From Chromatiales bacterium (GTDB taxonomy: Bacteria > Pseudomonadota > Gammaproteobacteria > Thiohalomonadales > Thiohalomonadaceae), in NCBI GenBank assembly GCA_029864785.1, contig JAOTST010000131.1, forward strand, positions 1 through 5,478: a DNA stretch of 5,478 bases, given 5' to 3'. The notes under the pieces were generated by a model. The model saw only the letters and a program-made list of their open reading frames with translations. It was not told where the DNA came from and made no database searches. Shown piece by piece: positions 1 through 5,478 of this stretch. Both the position numbers and the translations under genes were made by a program. Position 1 is the first letter of the stretch; every line of letters starts with the position of its first letter.

Positions 1-510
1 GGAATGCCCTTTGTCAATCACCGTTGGCTTGGTGGCATGCTGACTAATTACAAAACAGTTAAGCAGTCTATCTCTCGTTTGAAAGATCTTGAGAAGATGG
101 AGGAGGATGGTTCCTTTAACCGCATCTCCAAGAAAGAGGGCATCATGCACCAGCGTGAGATGGATAAGCTCAGCCGTAGTCTTGGTGGAATCAAAAATAT
201 GGGTGGCCTTCCTGATGCACTATTTATTATGGATGTGGGTCATGAAAAAATTGCTATCAGTGAAGCCAATAAATTAGGTATTCCTGTTATTGCGGTCGTT
301 GATACCAATAGCTCCCCCGATGGTGTTGATTACATTATTCCCGGAAATGATGATGCGCTCCGCGCGATCGCTCTCTACACAAAAGGTGTTGCGGACTCTG
401 TACTCGATGGAAAAGGTGCCTCAGCCACGGCTGCACCATCTGTTGATGAGAATGAGTTTGTTGAAGTGGCGACAGACGTTGAAGTGACGACAGACGCTGA
501 AGCGAGCTAA
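1..510 (+). CDS. rpsB: 30S ribosomal protein S2, 3' part (5' end outside the window)
   Basis: S2 is a structural protein of the small ribosomal subunit, bound at the head-body junction near S1. The frame is open from base 1, and 169 residues are visible. [49 protein letters not shown] and IPGNDDA are hallmark S2 blocks that align almost without gaps to E. coli S2. By that alignment the first visible residue corresponds to about E. coli residue 88, so roughly 87 N-terminal residues lie upstream. The ATG at base 4 is an internal Met, not a start. The body ends in FVE, as in E. coli, but then carries a further acidic tail ([16 protein letters not shown]), making the whole protein an estimated 256 residues against 241 in E. 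coli. An intrinsic terminator starts 22 bases after the stop. Identity is essentially certain; only the full length is inferred. Confidence 0.98.
   Translation, partial: GMPFVNHRWLGGMLTNYKTVKQSISRLKDLEKMEEDGSFNRISKKEGIMHQREMDKLSRSLGGIKNMGGLPDALFIMDVGHEKIAISEANKLGIPVIAVVDTNSSPDGVDYIIPGNDDALRAIALYTKGVADSVLDGKGASATAAPSVDENEFVEVATDVEVTTDAEAS
460..505 (+). repeat. 18-bp tandem repeat coding the S2 C-terminal tail
   Basis: Two adjacent 18-base units (460-477 and 478-495) differ at one base (G469 versus A487). A partial third copy of about 10 bases (496-505) carries two further differences. The unit is in frame and encodes the hexapeptide V-E-V-(A/T)-T-D, followed by a decayed A-E-A-S before the stop. 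The repeat lies beyond the conserved S2 fold, so changes in copy number would add or remove six residues without a frameshift. Confidence 0.85.
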
Positions 511-531
511 ACTCCAATCAGATGAAAAATT

Positions 532-554
532 AAGGGGGCTTAGCCCCCTTTTTT
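532..554 (+). terminator. Rho-independent terminator after rpsB
   Basis: A perfect 8-bp stem, AAGGGGGC (532-539) with GCCCCCTT (543-550), closes a TTA loop and is followed by T residues that continue to 554, giving a run of six T (549-554). This is a textbook intrinsic terminator. It lies inside a gene cluster usually transcribed together, so it probably acts as a partial terminator that lowers expression of tsf and downstream genes relative to rpsB. The alternative is full termination with a separate tsf promoter. Confidence 0.9.
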
Positions 555-663
555 GAATAACTGAATGGGCGTGCTTAGTCATCAGAATAGATAGACTATG
601 CCTATAGAAGAGAGTCGCCCCTTCATAACCAAGATTTAGATAAATTTTAAGAGGAATATTTCC
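555..663 (+). promoter_or_regulatory. rpsB-tsf intergenic leader with possible RNA fold and AU-rich ribosome entry zone
   Basis: Two nested inverted repeats can form. The outer one is GAATGGGCG (563-571) with CGCCCCTTC (616-624), 8 of 9 pairs; the inner one is GCTTAGTC (573-580) with GACTATGC (594-601), 7 of 8 pairs. Downstream, 631-650 has only two G/C bases in twenty, a composition known to help ribosome binding through S1. I could not identify a convincing sigma70 promoter; the -10-like words (for example TATAGA at 603-608) lack a matching -35 box. The fold is inferred from pairing by eye and could be chance. Confidence 0.35.
648..655 (+). promoter_or_regulatory. Ribosome binding site of tsf
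   Basis: TAAGAGGA is a good Shine-Dalgarno match ending 8 bases before the ATG at 664, and it supports that start. GGAA (653-656) can pair with TTCC (660-663) around a TAT loop, a very small hairpin touching the Shine-Dalgarno; at 4 bp it is probably too weak to matter much. Confidence 0.8.
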
Positions 664-1542
664 ATGGCTATTACAGCAGCACAGGTTAAAGACCTTCGTG
701 AGCGTACCGGCGCAGGCATGATGGAGTGCAAAAAGGCACTTGTTGAGACCGATGGAGACATCGATTTAGCGATTGAAAATATGCGTAAAAGTGGTGCGGC
801 CAAGGCTGATAAAAAAGCGGGTCGTATAGCTGCTGAAGGTCTACTGCGCGTTCAAACCAGCGATGATGGCAAGAAGGCTGCGATCGTTGAGGTTAACAGT
901 GAAACTGACTTTGTCACCAAGGGTGACGACTTTCAGAATTTTGTTGCAGCAGTGGCTAAGGTTGCTCTCGATAAACAAACTGCTGATATTGATACTCTGC
1001 TTAATGCCGCGATGGATGATGGCGTCTCTGTTGGCGAGAGCTGTAAGAATCTGATTGCCAAAATTGGCGAGAACATGAATGTTCGCCGTGTCCAGCTGGT
1101 TGAGAATAGCGATGGTATCGTTGCTAATTATCTTCACGGCAGCCGCATTGGTGTTGTGGTATCACTTAATGGTGGTGATGAGGCGTTGGCTCGTGATGTT
1201 GCGATGCACATTGCGGCAACTAATCCACAATCTATCTCGGCAGATGATATTGATCCCGTATTGATTGAGAAGGAGAAGGAGATCTTCACCGCTCAAGCTA
1301 AAGAGAGTGGCAAGCCTGATGAAATTATCGAGAAGATGATTACTGGGCGTATCGCCAAGTTCCTGAAAGAGGTCACTCTTCTAGGACAGCCTTTTGTAAA
1401 AGACCCCGATCAGACCGTTGAAAAATTGCTCAAGGCGAGCAATGCAACTGTGGTCTCTTTTACCCGCTTTGAAGTTGGAGAGGGTATTGAGAAAAAGCAG
1501 GAGAATTTTGCTGACGAGGTTATGGGTCAAATTAAAGGTTAA
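664..1542 (+). CDS. tsf: Elongation factor Ts (EF-Ts)
   Basis: EF-Ts is the cytoplasmic guanine-nucleotide exchange factor that releases GDP from EF-Tu so that it can reload with GTP and aminoacyl-tRNA. The 292-residue product has the N-terminal EF-Ts signature [16 protein letters not shown] (11-26) within the UBA-like domain, followed by [12 protein letters not shown]. The TDFV motif is at 81-84; the equivalent Asp-Phe in E. coli (TDFV at 80-83) intrudes into EF-Tu and disturbs its Mg2+ site. [11 protein letters not shown] (133-143), HGSRIGV (158-164) and the C-terminal [10 protein letters not shown] (268-277) are also typical. It is nine residues longer than E. coli EF-Ts (283), mostly through a slightly longer segment around 115-130. 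The ATG at 664 has a good Shine-Dalgarno and gives the expected N-terminus. It sits between rpsB and pyrH, its usual place. No key motif is missing. Confidence 0.98.
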   Translation: MAITAAQVKDLRERTGAGMMECKKALVETDGDIDLAIENMRKSGAAKADKKAGRIAAEGLLRVQTSDDGKKAAIVEVNSETDFVTKGDDFQNFVAAVAKVALDKQTADIDTLLNAAMDDGVSVGESCKNLIAKIGENMNVRRVQLVENSDGIVANYLHGSRIGVVVSLNGGDEALARDVAMHIAATNPQSISADDIDPVLIEKEKEIFTAQAKESGKPDEIIEKMITGRIAKFLKEVTLLGQPFVKDPDQTVEKLLKASNATVVSFTRFEVGEGIEKKQENFADEVMGQIKG

Positions 1543-1559
1543 TTCGATCAAAGGCTAAC

Positions 1560-1565
1560 AGAGGA
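1560..1565 (+). promoter_or_regulatory. Ribosome binding site of pyrH
   Basis: AGAGGA precedes the ATG at 1577 with a spacer of 11 bases, somewhat longer than the usual 5-9. The word AGAGGAATAT (1560-1569) is identical to that ahead of tsf (650-659). No nearer start codon in this frame gives a better fit, so the long spacer is accepted. Confidence 0.65.
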
Positions 1566-1576
1566 ATATCCGACCG

Positions 1577-2302
1577 ATGGCGACGACACTCAAATACCAG
1601 CGAATCCTCCTTAAACTAAGTGGTGAGGCGTTGATGGGCGAGCAGGGTCATGGAATTGACCCTGCGGTTATCAAACGTCTCGCTGGTGAGATTAATGAGG
1701 TTGTTCAGAAAGGTGTGGGTGTTGGTCTAGTCATCGGCGGCGGCAATATTTTCCGTGGTGTTAGCCTTGCTGCTGGAGGCATGGAGCGGGCGGCGGCAGA
1801 TCAGATGGGAATGCTGGCTACCGTCATTAATGCCCTCTCGATGCAAAGTGGATTGGAGCAAGAGGGTATCGACTGTCGAGTGATGTCGGCGTTGCCGATT
1901 CATCAAGTCTGTGAAGATTATGATCGTCGCGAGGCGATTCGTCACCTAGAAAAAGGACGCGTGGTGATCTTTGCCGCAGGTACCGGCAACCCCTTCTTTA
2001 CCACCGACTCTGCGGCTACTTTGAGAGGGATAGAGATTCAAGCTGGACTGGTACTTAAAGCGACCAAGGTTGATGGCGTCTATTCAGCCGATCCAGTTAA
2101 AGACCCTTCGGCCAAACGTTACTCACAACTCTCATTTGATGAGGTGATCACCCAGCAGCTTGGCGTGATGGATCTCACCGCAATGATTCTCTGTAAAGAG
2201 CACAATATGTCGCTGAGAGTCTTTAACATGGGTAAAGAGGGTGCATTGATGCGTATTCTTGCAGGTGAAGATGAAGGAACCCTAGTTAGCAATAAAGACT
2301 GA
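1577..2302 (+). CDS. pyrH: Uridylate kinase (UMP kinase)
   Basis: PyrH phosphorylates UMP to UDP with ATP, a step of pyrimidine nucleotide synthesis that feeds UTP and CTP pools; the bacterial enzyme is a cytoplasmic hexamer of the amino-acid-kinase fold, activated by GTP and inhibited by UTP in characterised relatives. The product is 241 residues, the same length as E. coli PyrH. Visible motifs are KLSGEAL (13-19) and the glycine-rich GGGNIFRG (54-61) for phosphate binding, DQMGMLAT (75-82) with the UMP-binding Asp75 (E. coli Asp77), [13 protein letters not shown] (135-147) at the nucleotide and UMP site, and [13 protein letters not shown] (161-173) in the ATP-binding part. The C-terminal RVFNM and GEDEGTLV blocks are also conserved. 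It starts 34 bases after tsf and ends 34 bases before frr, fitting co-transcription. Confidence 0.98.
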   Translation: MATTLKYQRILLKLSGEALMGEQGHGIDPAVIKRLAGEINEVVQKGVGVGLVIGGGNIFRGVSLAAGGMERAAADQMGMLATVINALSMQSGLEQEGIDCRVMSALPIHQVCEDYDRREAIRHLEKGRVVIFAAGTGNPFFTTDSAATLRGIEIQAGLVLKATKVDGVYSADPVKDPSAKRYSQLSFDEVITQQLGVMDLTAMILCKEHNMSLRVFNMGKEGALMRILAGEDEGTLVSNKD

Positions 2303-2325
2303 GTGGCGAACCAATAGATTAGAGT

Positions 2326-2329
2326 GGAG
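2326..2329 (+). promoter_or_regulatory. Ribosome binding site deciding the frr start
   Basis: GGAG ends 7 bases before the ATG at 2337. A TTG lies directly upstream in the same frame (2334), but the ATG has the better codon and spacing and yields a 185-residue protein, the same length as E. coli RRF. Confidence 0.75.
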
Positions 2330-2336
2330 CAGATTG

Positions 2337-2894
2337 ATGCTAAATGAGATTCAAAAAGATGCCGATATCCGTATGGGGAAGAGCATAGAGGCACTTACGT
2401 TACAACTGGCTAAAATTAGAACAGGACGCGCTCATCCTTCGATTCTGGATCATATTACCGTTGATTATTATGGTTCTATGGTTCCATTGAGCCAGGTTGC
2501 CAATATTTCCATTGAAGACTCGCGCACGCTGAGTCTTACTCCATGGGAAAAACCGATGGTTCAGGTGGTTGAAAAAGCCATTATGAAATCCGATCTGGGA
2601 CTGAATCCCGCTACATCAGGAATGGTGATTCGTATTCCTATGCCGCCACTGACCGAAGAGCGACGTAAGGATATGATTCGGGTTGTGCGCCACGAGGGTG
2701 AGGGCACCAAGGTGGCGATTCGCAATATCCGTCGTGATGCCAATTCAGACATCAAATCACTTCTCAAGGATAAAGATATTAGTGAAGATGAGTCACGGGG
2801 TGGTGAAGAACAGATTCAGAAAATTACCGATCAGCGAATTTCCGAGGTCGACAAGGTTCTGGAGCAGAAAGAGAAAGACCTGCTCGAGATTTAA
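2337..2894 (+). CDS. frr: Ribosome recycling factor (RRF)
   Basis: RRF works with EF-G after termination to split the 70S ribosome and free it from mRNA and tRNA. The 185-residue product has the RRF layout: helical domain I formed by about residues 1-30 and 105-185, with the beta-rich domain II between them. Conserved blocks are KIRTGRA (26-32) at the first hinge, EDSRTL (60-65), [13 protein letters not shown] (79-91), the second hinge PPLTEERRK (103-111) and IRNIRRDAN (128-136). The last contains Arg132, whose E. coli counterpart is essential for ribosome binding. The C-terminal DKDISEDE and the charged helix to residue 185 are normal. The ATG at 2337 is preferred over the adjacent upstream TTG. 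It follows pyrH and precedes uppS by 21 bases. Confidence 0.98.
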   Translation: MLNEIQKDADIRMGKSIEALTLQLAKIRTGRAHPSILDHITVDYYGSMVPLSQVANISIEDSRTLSLTPWEKPMVQVVEKAIMKSDLGLNPATSGMVIRIPMPPLTEERRKDMIRVVRHEGEGTKVAIRNIRRDANSDIKSLLKDKDISEDESRGGEEQIQKITDQRISEVDKVLEQKEKDLLEI

Positions 2895-2907
2895 GCCTCC
2901 TCTCATT

Positions 2908-2911
2908 GGGA
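2908..2911 (+). promoter_or_regulatory. Weak ribosome binding site of uppS
   Basis: GGGA is the only Shine-Dalgarno-like word ahead of uppS. It lies 4 bases before the ATG at 2916 and 7 bases before the ATG at 2919, so spacing slightly favours the second ATG. The two choices differ by one Met. The stretch just upstream (CCTCCTCTC, 2896-2904) resembles the anti-Shine-Dalgarno sequence and does not help initiation. Confidence 0.45.
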
Positions 2912-2915
2912 ATTG

Positions 2916-3647
2916 ATGATGCATAATCCTAATCCGCGCCATATTGCCATTATTATGGATGGTAATGGGCGTTGGGCAAAAAAGCGATTAATGCCACGTT
3001 TTACGGGACATAAGGCGGGAGTCGAAGCCGTTCGCAACATCGTTAAGGCGTGTGTTGAACGTAAGATTGAAGTACTGACTCTGTTTGCCTTTAGTAGCGA
3101 GAACTGGCGGCGGCCTGAGGAAGAGGTGTCGCTACTGATGAAGCTCTTCATGAGCGCACTGGATCGAGAAGTGAAACGTCTGCACAAAAATGGCGTACGT
3201 CTTCGAGTGATCGGCGATTTGAGCGCCTTTCCTGAGAAGCTACAGAAGCAGATTGAAGCCTCCCATGATCTGACCAAAGATAATACGCTGCTACAGCTCA
3301 ATATTGCTGCGAACTACGGAGGTCGTTGGGATATTGTACAGGCGTGCCAAAAGCTGGCTCAGGCCTCGGTTGATGGAAAAATTAGCGTTGATGAAATTGA
3401 TGAACAGCAGTTAGAGCAACACCTCTCTCTTGCTGGGTTACCCGAACCCGATCTCTTTATTCGCACCGGTGGTGAAGAGCGAATCAGTAACTTTTTACTC
3501 TGGCAGCTCGCCTATTCTGAGTTCTTTTTTACCAAAACATTGTGGCCTGATTTTAATATTGCGCTGTTTGATGAGGCGATAGCATCATTTACCAAGCGTC
3601 AGCGACGTTTTGGGCGCACGGGTGAGCAGGTGGACTCTAATGCTTAA
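2916..3647 (+). CDS. uppS: Undecaprenyl diphosphate synthase (cis-prenyltransferase)
   Basis: UppS condenses farnesyl diphosphate with eight isopentenyl diphosphates in cis to make the C55 lipid carrier precursor for peptidoglycan and surface polysaccharides; it acts at the inner face of the cytoplasmic membrane. The 243-residue product (E. coli 253, the difference being a shorter N-terminus) has all family motifs. HIAIIMDGNGRWA (9-21) includes catalytic Asp15 (E. coli Asp26). GHKAG (31-35) and FAFSSENW (57-64) follow, then NIAANYGGRWDI (129-140), RTGGEERISNFLLWQ (183-197) for the IPP diphosphate, Glu202 for Mg2+ (E. coli Glu213), and WPDF (210-213). No transmembrane segment is expected. Start choice between ATG 2916 and ATG 2919 is open, as the Shine-Dalgarno is weak. 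Its last 8 bases overlap cdsA. Confidence 0.97.
   Translation: MMHNPNPRHIAIIMDGNGRWAKKRLMPRFTGHKAGVEAVRNIVKACVERKIEVLTLFAFSSENWRRPEEEVSLLMKLFMSALDREVKRLHKNGVRLRVIGDLSAFPEKLQKQIEASHDLTKDNTLLQLNIAANYGGRWDIVQACQKLAQASVDGKISVDEIDEQQLEQHLSLAGLPEPDLFIRTGGEERISNFLLWQLAYSEFFFTKTLWPDFNIALFDEAIASFTKRQRRFGRTGEQVDSNA
3628..3633 (+). promoter_or_regulatory. Ribosome binding site of cdsA, inside uppS
   Basis: AGGTGG lies 6 bases before the ATG at 3640, within the last codons of uppS. It selects this ATG over an in-frame TTG at 3610, which would add ten residues (ending ...SRWTL) not found in the family. E. coli CdsA begins with the matching MLKYRLI. Confidence 0.75.
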
Positions 3648-4443
3648 GCAGAGAGTCATAACCGCACTGATTTTAGCACCGCTGGTGATCTGGGGGATTC
3701 TCTCTCTCCCAGAAGCGTGGTTCGCCCTGTTATTGGCCGTAGTGGTTTTGGGTGGATTCTGGGAGTGGTCGGCCTTTGTTACCTCAAAGATGGCGGGACG
3801 TTTTTTGTATCTAGTTATCGGTGTGGGAGTGCTTTCTCTTTTCTACATTATGGCGACCCCCGAAGTTTGGAAGGCAACACCATGGTTGGGGATTGGCTGG
3901 CTGATAGTGGCCTCTCTGCTGGTGATTCGCTACCCAAAAATTTCACCCCTATGGCAGCAGAATAGATTTCTAAAAAGCATTGTTGGACTACTCATTTTGA
4001 TACCGATGTGGGTGAGTGTGATCGAGATTCAGCGTAGTGTCGGAGCAGAATTTGTGCTGCTATTGATGCTGATGATCTGGGGAGCTGACACAGGGGCCTA
4101 TTTTGCTGGTCGTCAGTGGGGCAAGAATAAACTGGCTCCCGCAGTCTCACCGGGCAAAAGCTGGGAAGGAGTCTTTGGCGGATTGATTACCGCAGTTGCT
4201 GTAGCTCTAATCGCCACCATCTGGCTTGAGCCGCCATTTGAGATCATGCTGTTTGGAGTTACCGCCTTGGTTGTCTCTGCGGTCTCTGTTATGGGCGATC
4301 TGATTGAGAGCCTCTTCAAGCGAATTACCGGAATTAAAGATAGTGGACATATTTTGCCAGGGCACGGTGGCGTACTTGATCGAATCGATAGTCTCACGAC
4401 GGCGGCACCTATCTTCTATCTGGCTCTTATCTGGCTTTCATGA
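3640..4443 (+). CDS. cdsA: Phosphatidate cytidylyltransferase (CDP-diacylglycerol synthase)
   Basis: CdsA is an inner-membrane enzyme that joins CTP and phosphatidic acid to give CDP-diacylglycerol and diphosphate, the branch point to phosphatidylethanolamine, phosphatidylglycerol and cardiolipin. The 267-residue product is very hydrophobic, with about eight membrane-spanning stretches by eye (near 6-22, 26-46, 55-72, 82-97, 112-130, 136-157, 175-195 and 203-220) and a last hydrophobic end. [12 protein letters not shown] (147-158) and [14 protein letters not shown] (164-177) are family blocks. The CdsA signature spans 224-250, with S224, K227-R228, K233-D234, H242-G243-G244 and D247-R248..D250 all present; it includes the acidic residues implicated in metal binding and catalysis. 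The start overlaps the uppS end (ATGCTTAA), and the stop overlaps the dxr start (ATGA), so translational coupling on both sides is likely. The gene ends in an 11-bp tandem repeat. Confidence 0.97.
   Translation: MLKQRVITALILAPLVIWGILSLPEAWFALLLAVVVLGGFWEWSAFVTSKMAGRFLYLVIGVGVLSLFYIMATPEVWKATPWLGIGWLIVASLLVIRYPKISPLWQQNRFLKSIVGLLILIPMWVSVIEIQRSVGAEFVLLLMLMIWGADTGAYFAGRQWGKNKLAPAVSPGKSWEGVFGGLITAVAVALIATIWLEPPFEIMLFGVTALVVSAVSVMGDLIESLFKRITGIKDSGHILPGHGGVLDRIDSLTTAAPIFYLALIWLS
4417..4438 (+). repeat. 11-bp tandem repeat at the end of cdsA
   Basis: TATCTGGCTCT (4417-4427) is followed directly by TATCTGGCTTT (4428-4438), 10 of 11 bases identical. The unit is not a multiple of three, so the two copies are read in different frames (Y-L-A-L then I-W-L-S). 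The second copy ends one base before the ATG of dxr. Confidence 0.85.
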
Positions 4444-5478
4444 GAGATATGAGTAAATCAGTTCGCGGCATGACCATTCTCGGTTCGACCGGTTCTATCG
4501 GTTTGAGTACGCTTGATGTAGTTTCACGTCACCCCGATAGATTTAATATCGTCGCCCTTACGGCCAACAGTCAGGTTGAGCGACTTTTGCAGCAGTGTCT
4601 GAAATATCGCCCTCAATATGCGGTCATGTCAGATCCTGTTGCAGCAGAAAAGCTTGCAGCTAGGCTCAATAAGAGTGGTTGTGAAACCGAAATATTGAGT
4701 GGTGTTGAGGGACTCGAGCGAGTGGCAGCACTTGATGAGGTTGATGATGTCATGGCGGCCATTGTGGGGGCTGCGGGCTTGCGACCTACGATTGCGGCAG
4801 CCAGAGCAGGCAAGCGTATCTTGCTTGCAAATAAAGAGGCTCTGGTAATGGCCGGCGATCTCTTTATGGCCGAAGTGAAACAAAATGGTGCCGAACTATT
4901 ACCCATTGATAGTGAACACAACGCGATTTTTCAATGTATGCCGCGCAACTATGAAGAGGGTCTTAGCCAGACGGGTGTCTCACACATTCTGTTGACGGCC
5001 TCAGGCGGGCCTTTTATCGATAGAGATGTTTCAACACTTGAGTCAGTTACTCCGAAAGAGGCGGTCGCTCATCCTAATTGGAGCATGGGGCAGAAGATCT
5101 CTGTCGATTCTGCGACCATGATGAACAAAGGGTTAGAAGTGATTGAGGCTCATTGGTTGTTTGCAGCCACAGCTGAACAGATTCAGGTGGTGATCCATCC
5201 ACAGAGCGTGATCCACTCTATGGTGCAGTATATTGATGGTTCGGTATTAGCGCAGCTAGGGAATCCAGATATGCGTACGCCGATTGCCCACGCCCTTGGC
5301 TACCCTACACGGATTGAGTCGGGTGTTGACAATCTAAATATTTTTGATATTGCGCGGTTTGATTTTCGAGAGCCGGATATGCAGCGCTTCCCTTGTTTGC
5401 GGCTCGCTTTTGAGGCGCTGAGGAGTGGGGGGACTGCCCCAGCCATTCTCAATGCAGCCAATGAAGTAGCTGTGGATA
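4440..5478 (+). CDS. dxr: 1-deoxy-D-xylulose 5-phosphate reductoisomerase, 5' part (3' end outside the window)
   Basis: Dxr (IspC) rearranges and reduces 1-deoxy-D-xylulose 5-phosphate to 2-C-methyl-D-erythritol 4-phosphate with NADPH and a divalent metal, the committed step of the MEP isoprenoid pathway and the target of fosmidomycin. 346 codons are visible. The NADPH-binding GSTGSIG (15-21), AAIVGAAGL (106-114) and LLANKE (128-133) come first. Metal ligands Asp157 and Glu159 lie in DSEHNAIFQ, with Glu233 in MMNKGLE (227-233). Substrate and loop motifs are TASGGPF (186-192), HPNWSMG (211-217) and [10 protein letters not shown] (253-262). By comparison with E. coli Dxr (398 residues) about 50 C-terminal residues are missing at the window edge. 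The ATG at 4440 overlaps the cdsA stop as ATGA and lacks a clear Shine-Dalgarno, suggesting reinitiation; ATG 4449 or 4470 are possible alternatives, the last leaving an N-terminus closest to E. coli. Confidence 0.96.
   Translation, partial: MRDMSKSVRGMTILGSTGSIGLSTLDVVSRHPDRFNIVALTANSQVERLLQQCLKYRPQYAVMSDPVAAEKLAARLNKSGCETEILSGVEGLERVAALDEVDDVMAAIVGAAGLRPTIAAARAGKRILLANKEALVMAGDLFMAEVKQNGAELLPIDSEHNAIFQCMPRNYEEGLSQTGVSHILLTASGGPFIDRDVSTLESVTPKEAVAHPNWSMGQKISVDSATMMNKGLEVIEAHWLFAATAEQIQVVIHPQSVIHSMVQYIDGSVLAQLGNPDMRTPIAHALGYPTRIESGVDNLNIFDIARFDFREPDMQRFPCLRLAFEALRSGGTAPAILNAANEVAVD

Noticed and set aside
603..608. TATAGA as a possible -10 box of a tsf promoter.
   Set aside because: No TTGACA-like hexamer lies 16-18 bases upstream; other -10-like words in 590-650 fail the same test.
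841..1137. A 98-residue minus-strand open frame inside tsf.
   Set aside because: It is entirely antisense to conserved EF-Ts coding sequence, including the TDFV region, with no independent support.
1267..1281. GAGAAG repeat in tsf.
   Set aside because: Two copies of a six-base unit simply encode a Glu-Lys run in a helical part of EF-Ts; the internal AGGAG is not followed by a plausible start of a separate gene.
2903..3301. A 132-residue open frame on the minus strand opposite frr end and uppS.
   Set aside because: It lies antisense to a fully supported uppS, its Ser/Arg-rich translation resembles no family I know, and it has no ribosome site; it is a frame shadow.
3610..3639. Longer cdsA form starting at TTG 3610.
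   Set aside because: The extra ten residues are the +1 shadow of the uppS end and have no counterpart in CdsA proteins; ATG 3640 has a better ribosome site and matches the family N-terminus.
4613..4921. Two overlapping minus-strand open frames (102 and 84 residues) inside dxr.
   Set aside because: Both are opposite conserved Dxr coding sequence, and their low-complexity Ser/Ala-rich or His-rich translations are typical of reverse-complement shadows.
5427..5440. GGGG-ACTG-CCCC hairpin near the window end.
   Set aside because: It lies within conserved dxr coding sequence and has no T tract, so it is not a terminator.

Overview
This window is a conserved bacterial housekeeping cluster with every gene on the + strand: rpsB (3' part), tsf, pyrH, frr, uppS, cdsA and dxr (5' part). 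Protein similarity (S2, EF-Ts, UMP kinase, RRF, UppS, CdsA and Dxr all read as close relatives of the E. coli proteins) points to a gammaproteobacterium. The order frr-uppS-cdsA-dxr matches the Pseudomonas-type arrangement rather than the Enterobacterales order frr-dxr-uppS-cdsA. Base composition looks balanced (near 50% GC by eye) and even throughout, with no sign of foreign DNA. Genus cannot be fixed from this sequence.

Layout: 1-510 is the end of ribosomal protein S2, finishing in a short repetitive acidic tail. The 153-base gap 511-663 holds a clear intrinsic terminator (532-554), then a possible folded leader and an AU-rich stretch before tsf. tsf (664-1542), pyrH (1577-2302) and frr (2337-2894) follow with gaps of 34 bases each, then uppS (2916-3647) after 21 bases. 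uppS overlaps cdsA (3640-4443) by 8 bases and cdsA overlaps dxr (4440 to the window edge) by 4 bases, so the last three genes form a tightly packed, probably translationally coupled block.

The genes join translation with envelope building. S2, EF-Ts and RRF serve translation (ribosome structure, EF-Tu recycling, ribosome recycling). PyrH makes UDP, the precursor of UTP and CTP; CTP is a substrate of CdsA. Dxr commits carbon to the MEP isoprenoid pathway, whose products UppS condenses into the lipid carrier for peptidoglycan, and CdsA makes CDP-diacylglycerol for phospholipids.

No novel system was found. No mobile element, CRISPR array, tRNA or rRNA is seen, and all intergenic gaps are under 160 bases. 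The observations most worth a second look are small: an 11-bp tandem repeat at the cdsA/dxr junction whose contraction would fuse the two genes in frame, an 18-bp tandem repeat coding the S2 tail, and the terminator plus possible structured leader between rpsB and tsf.
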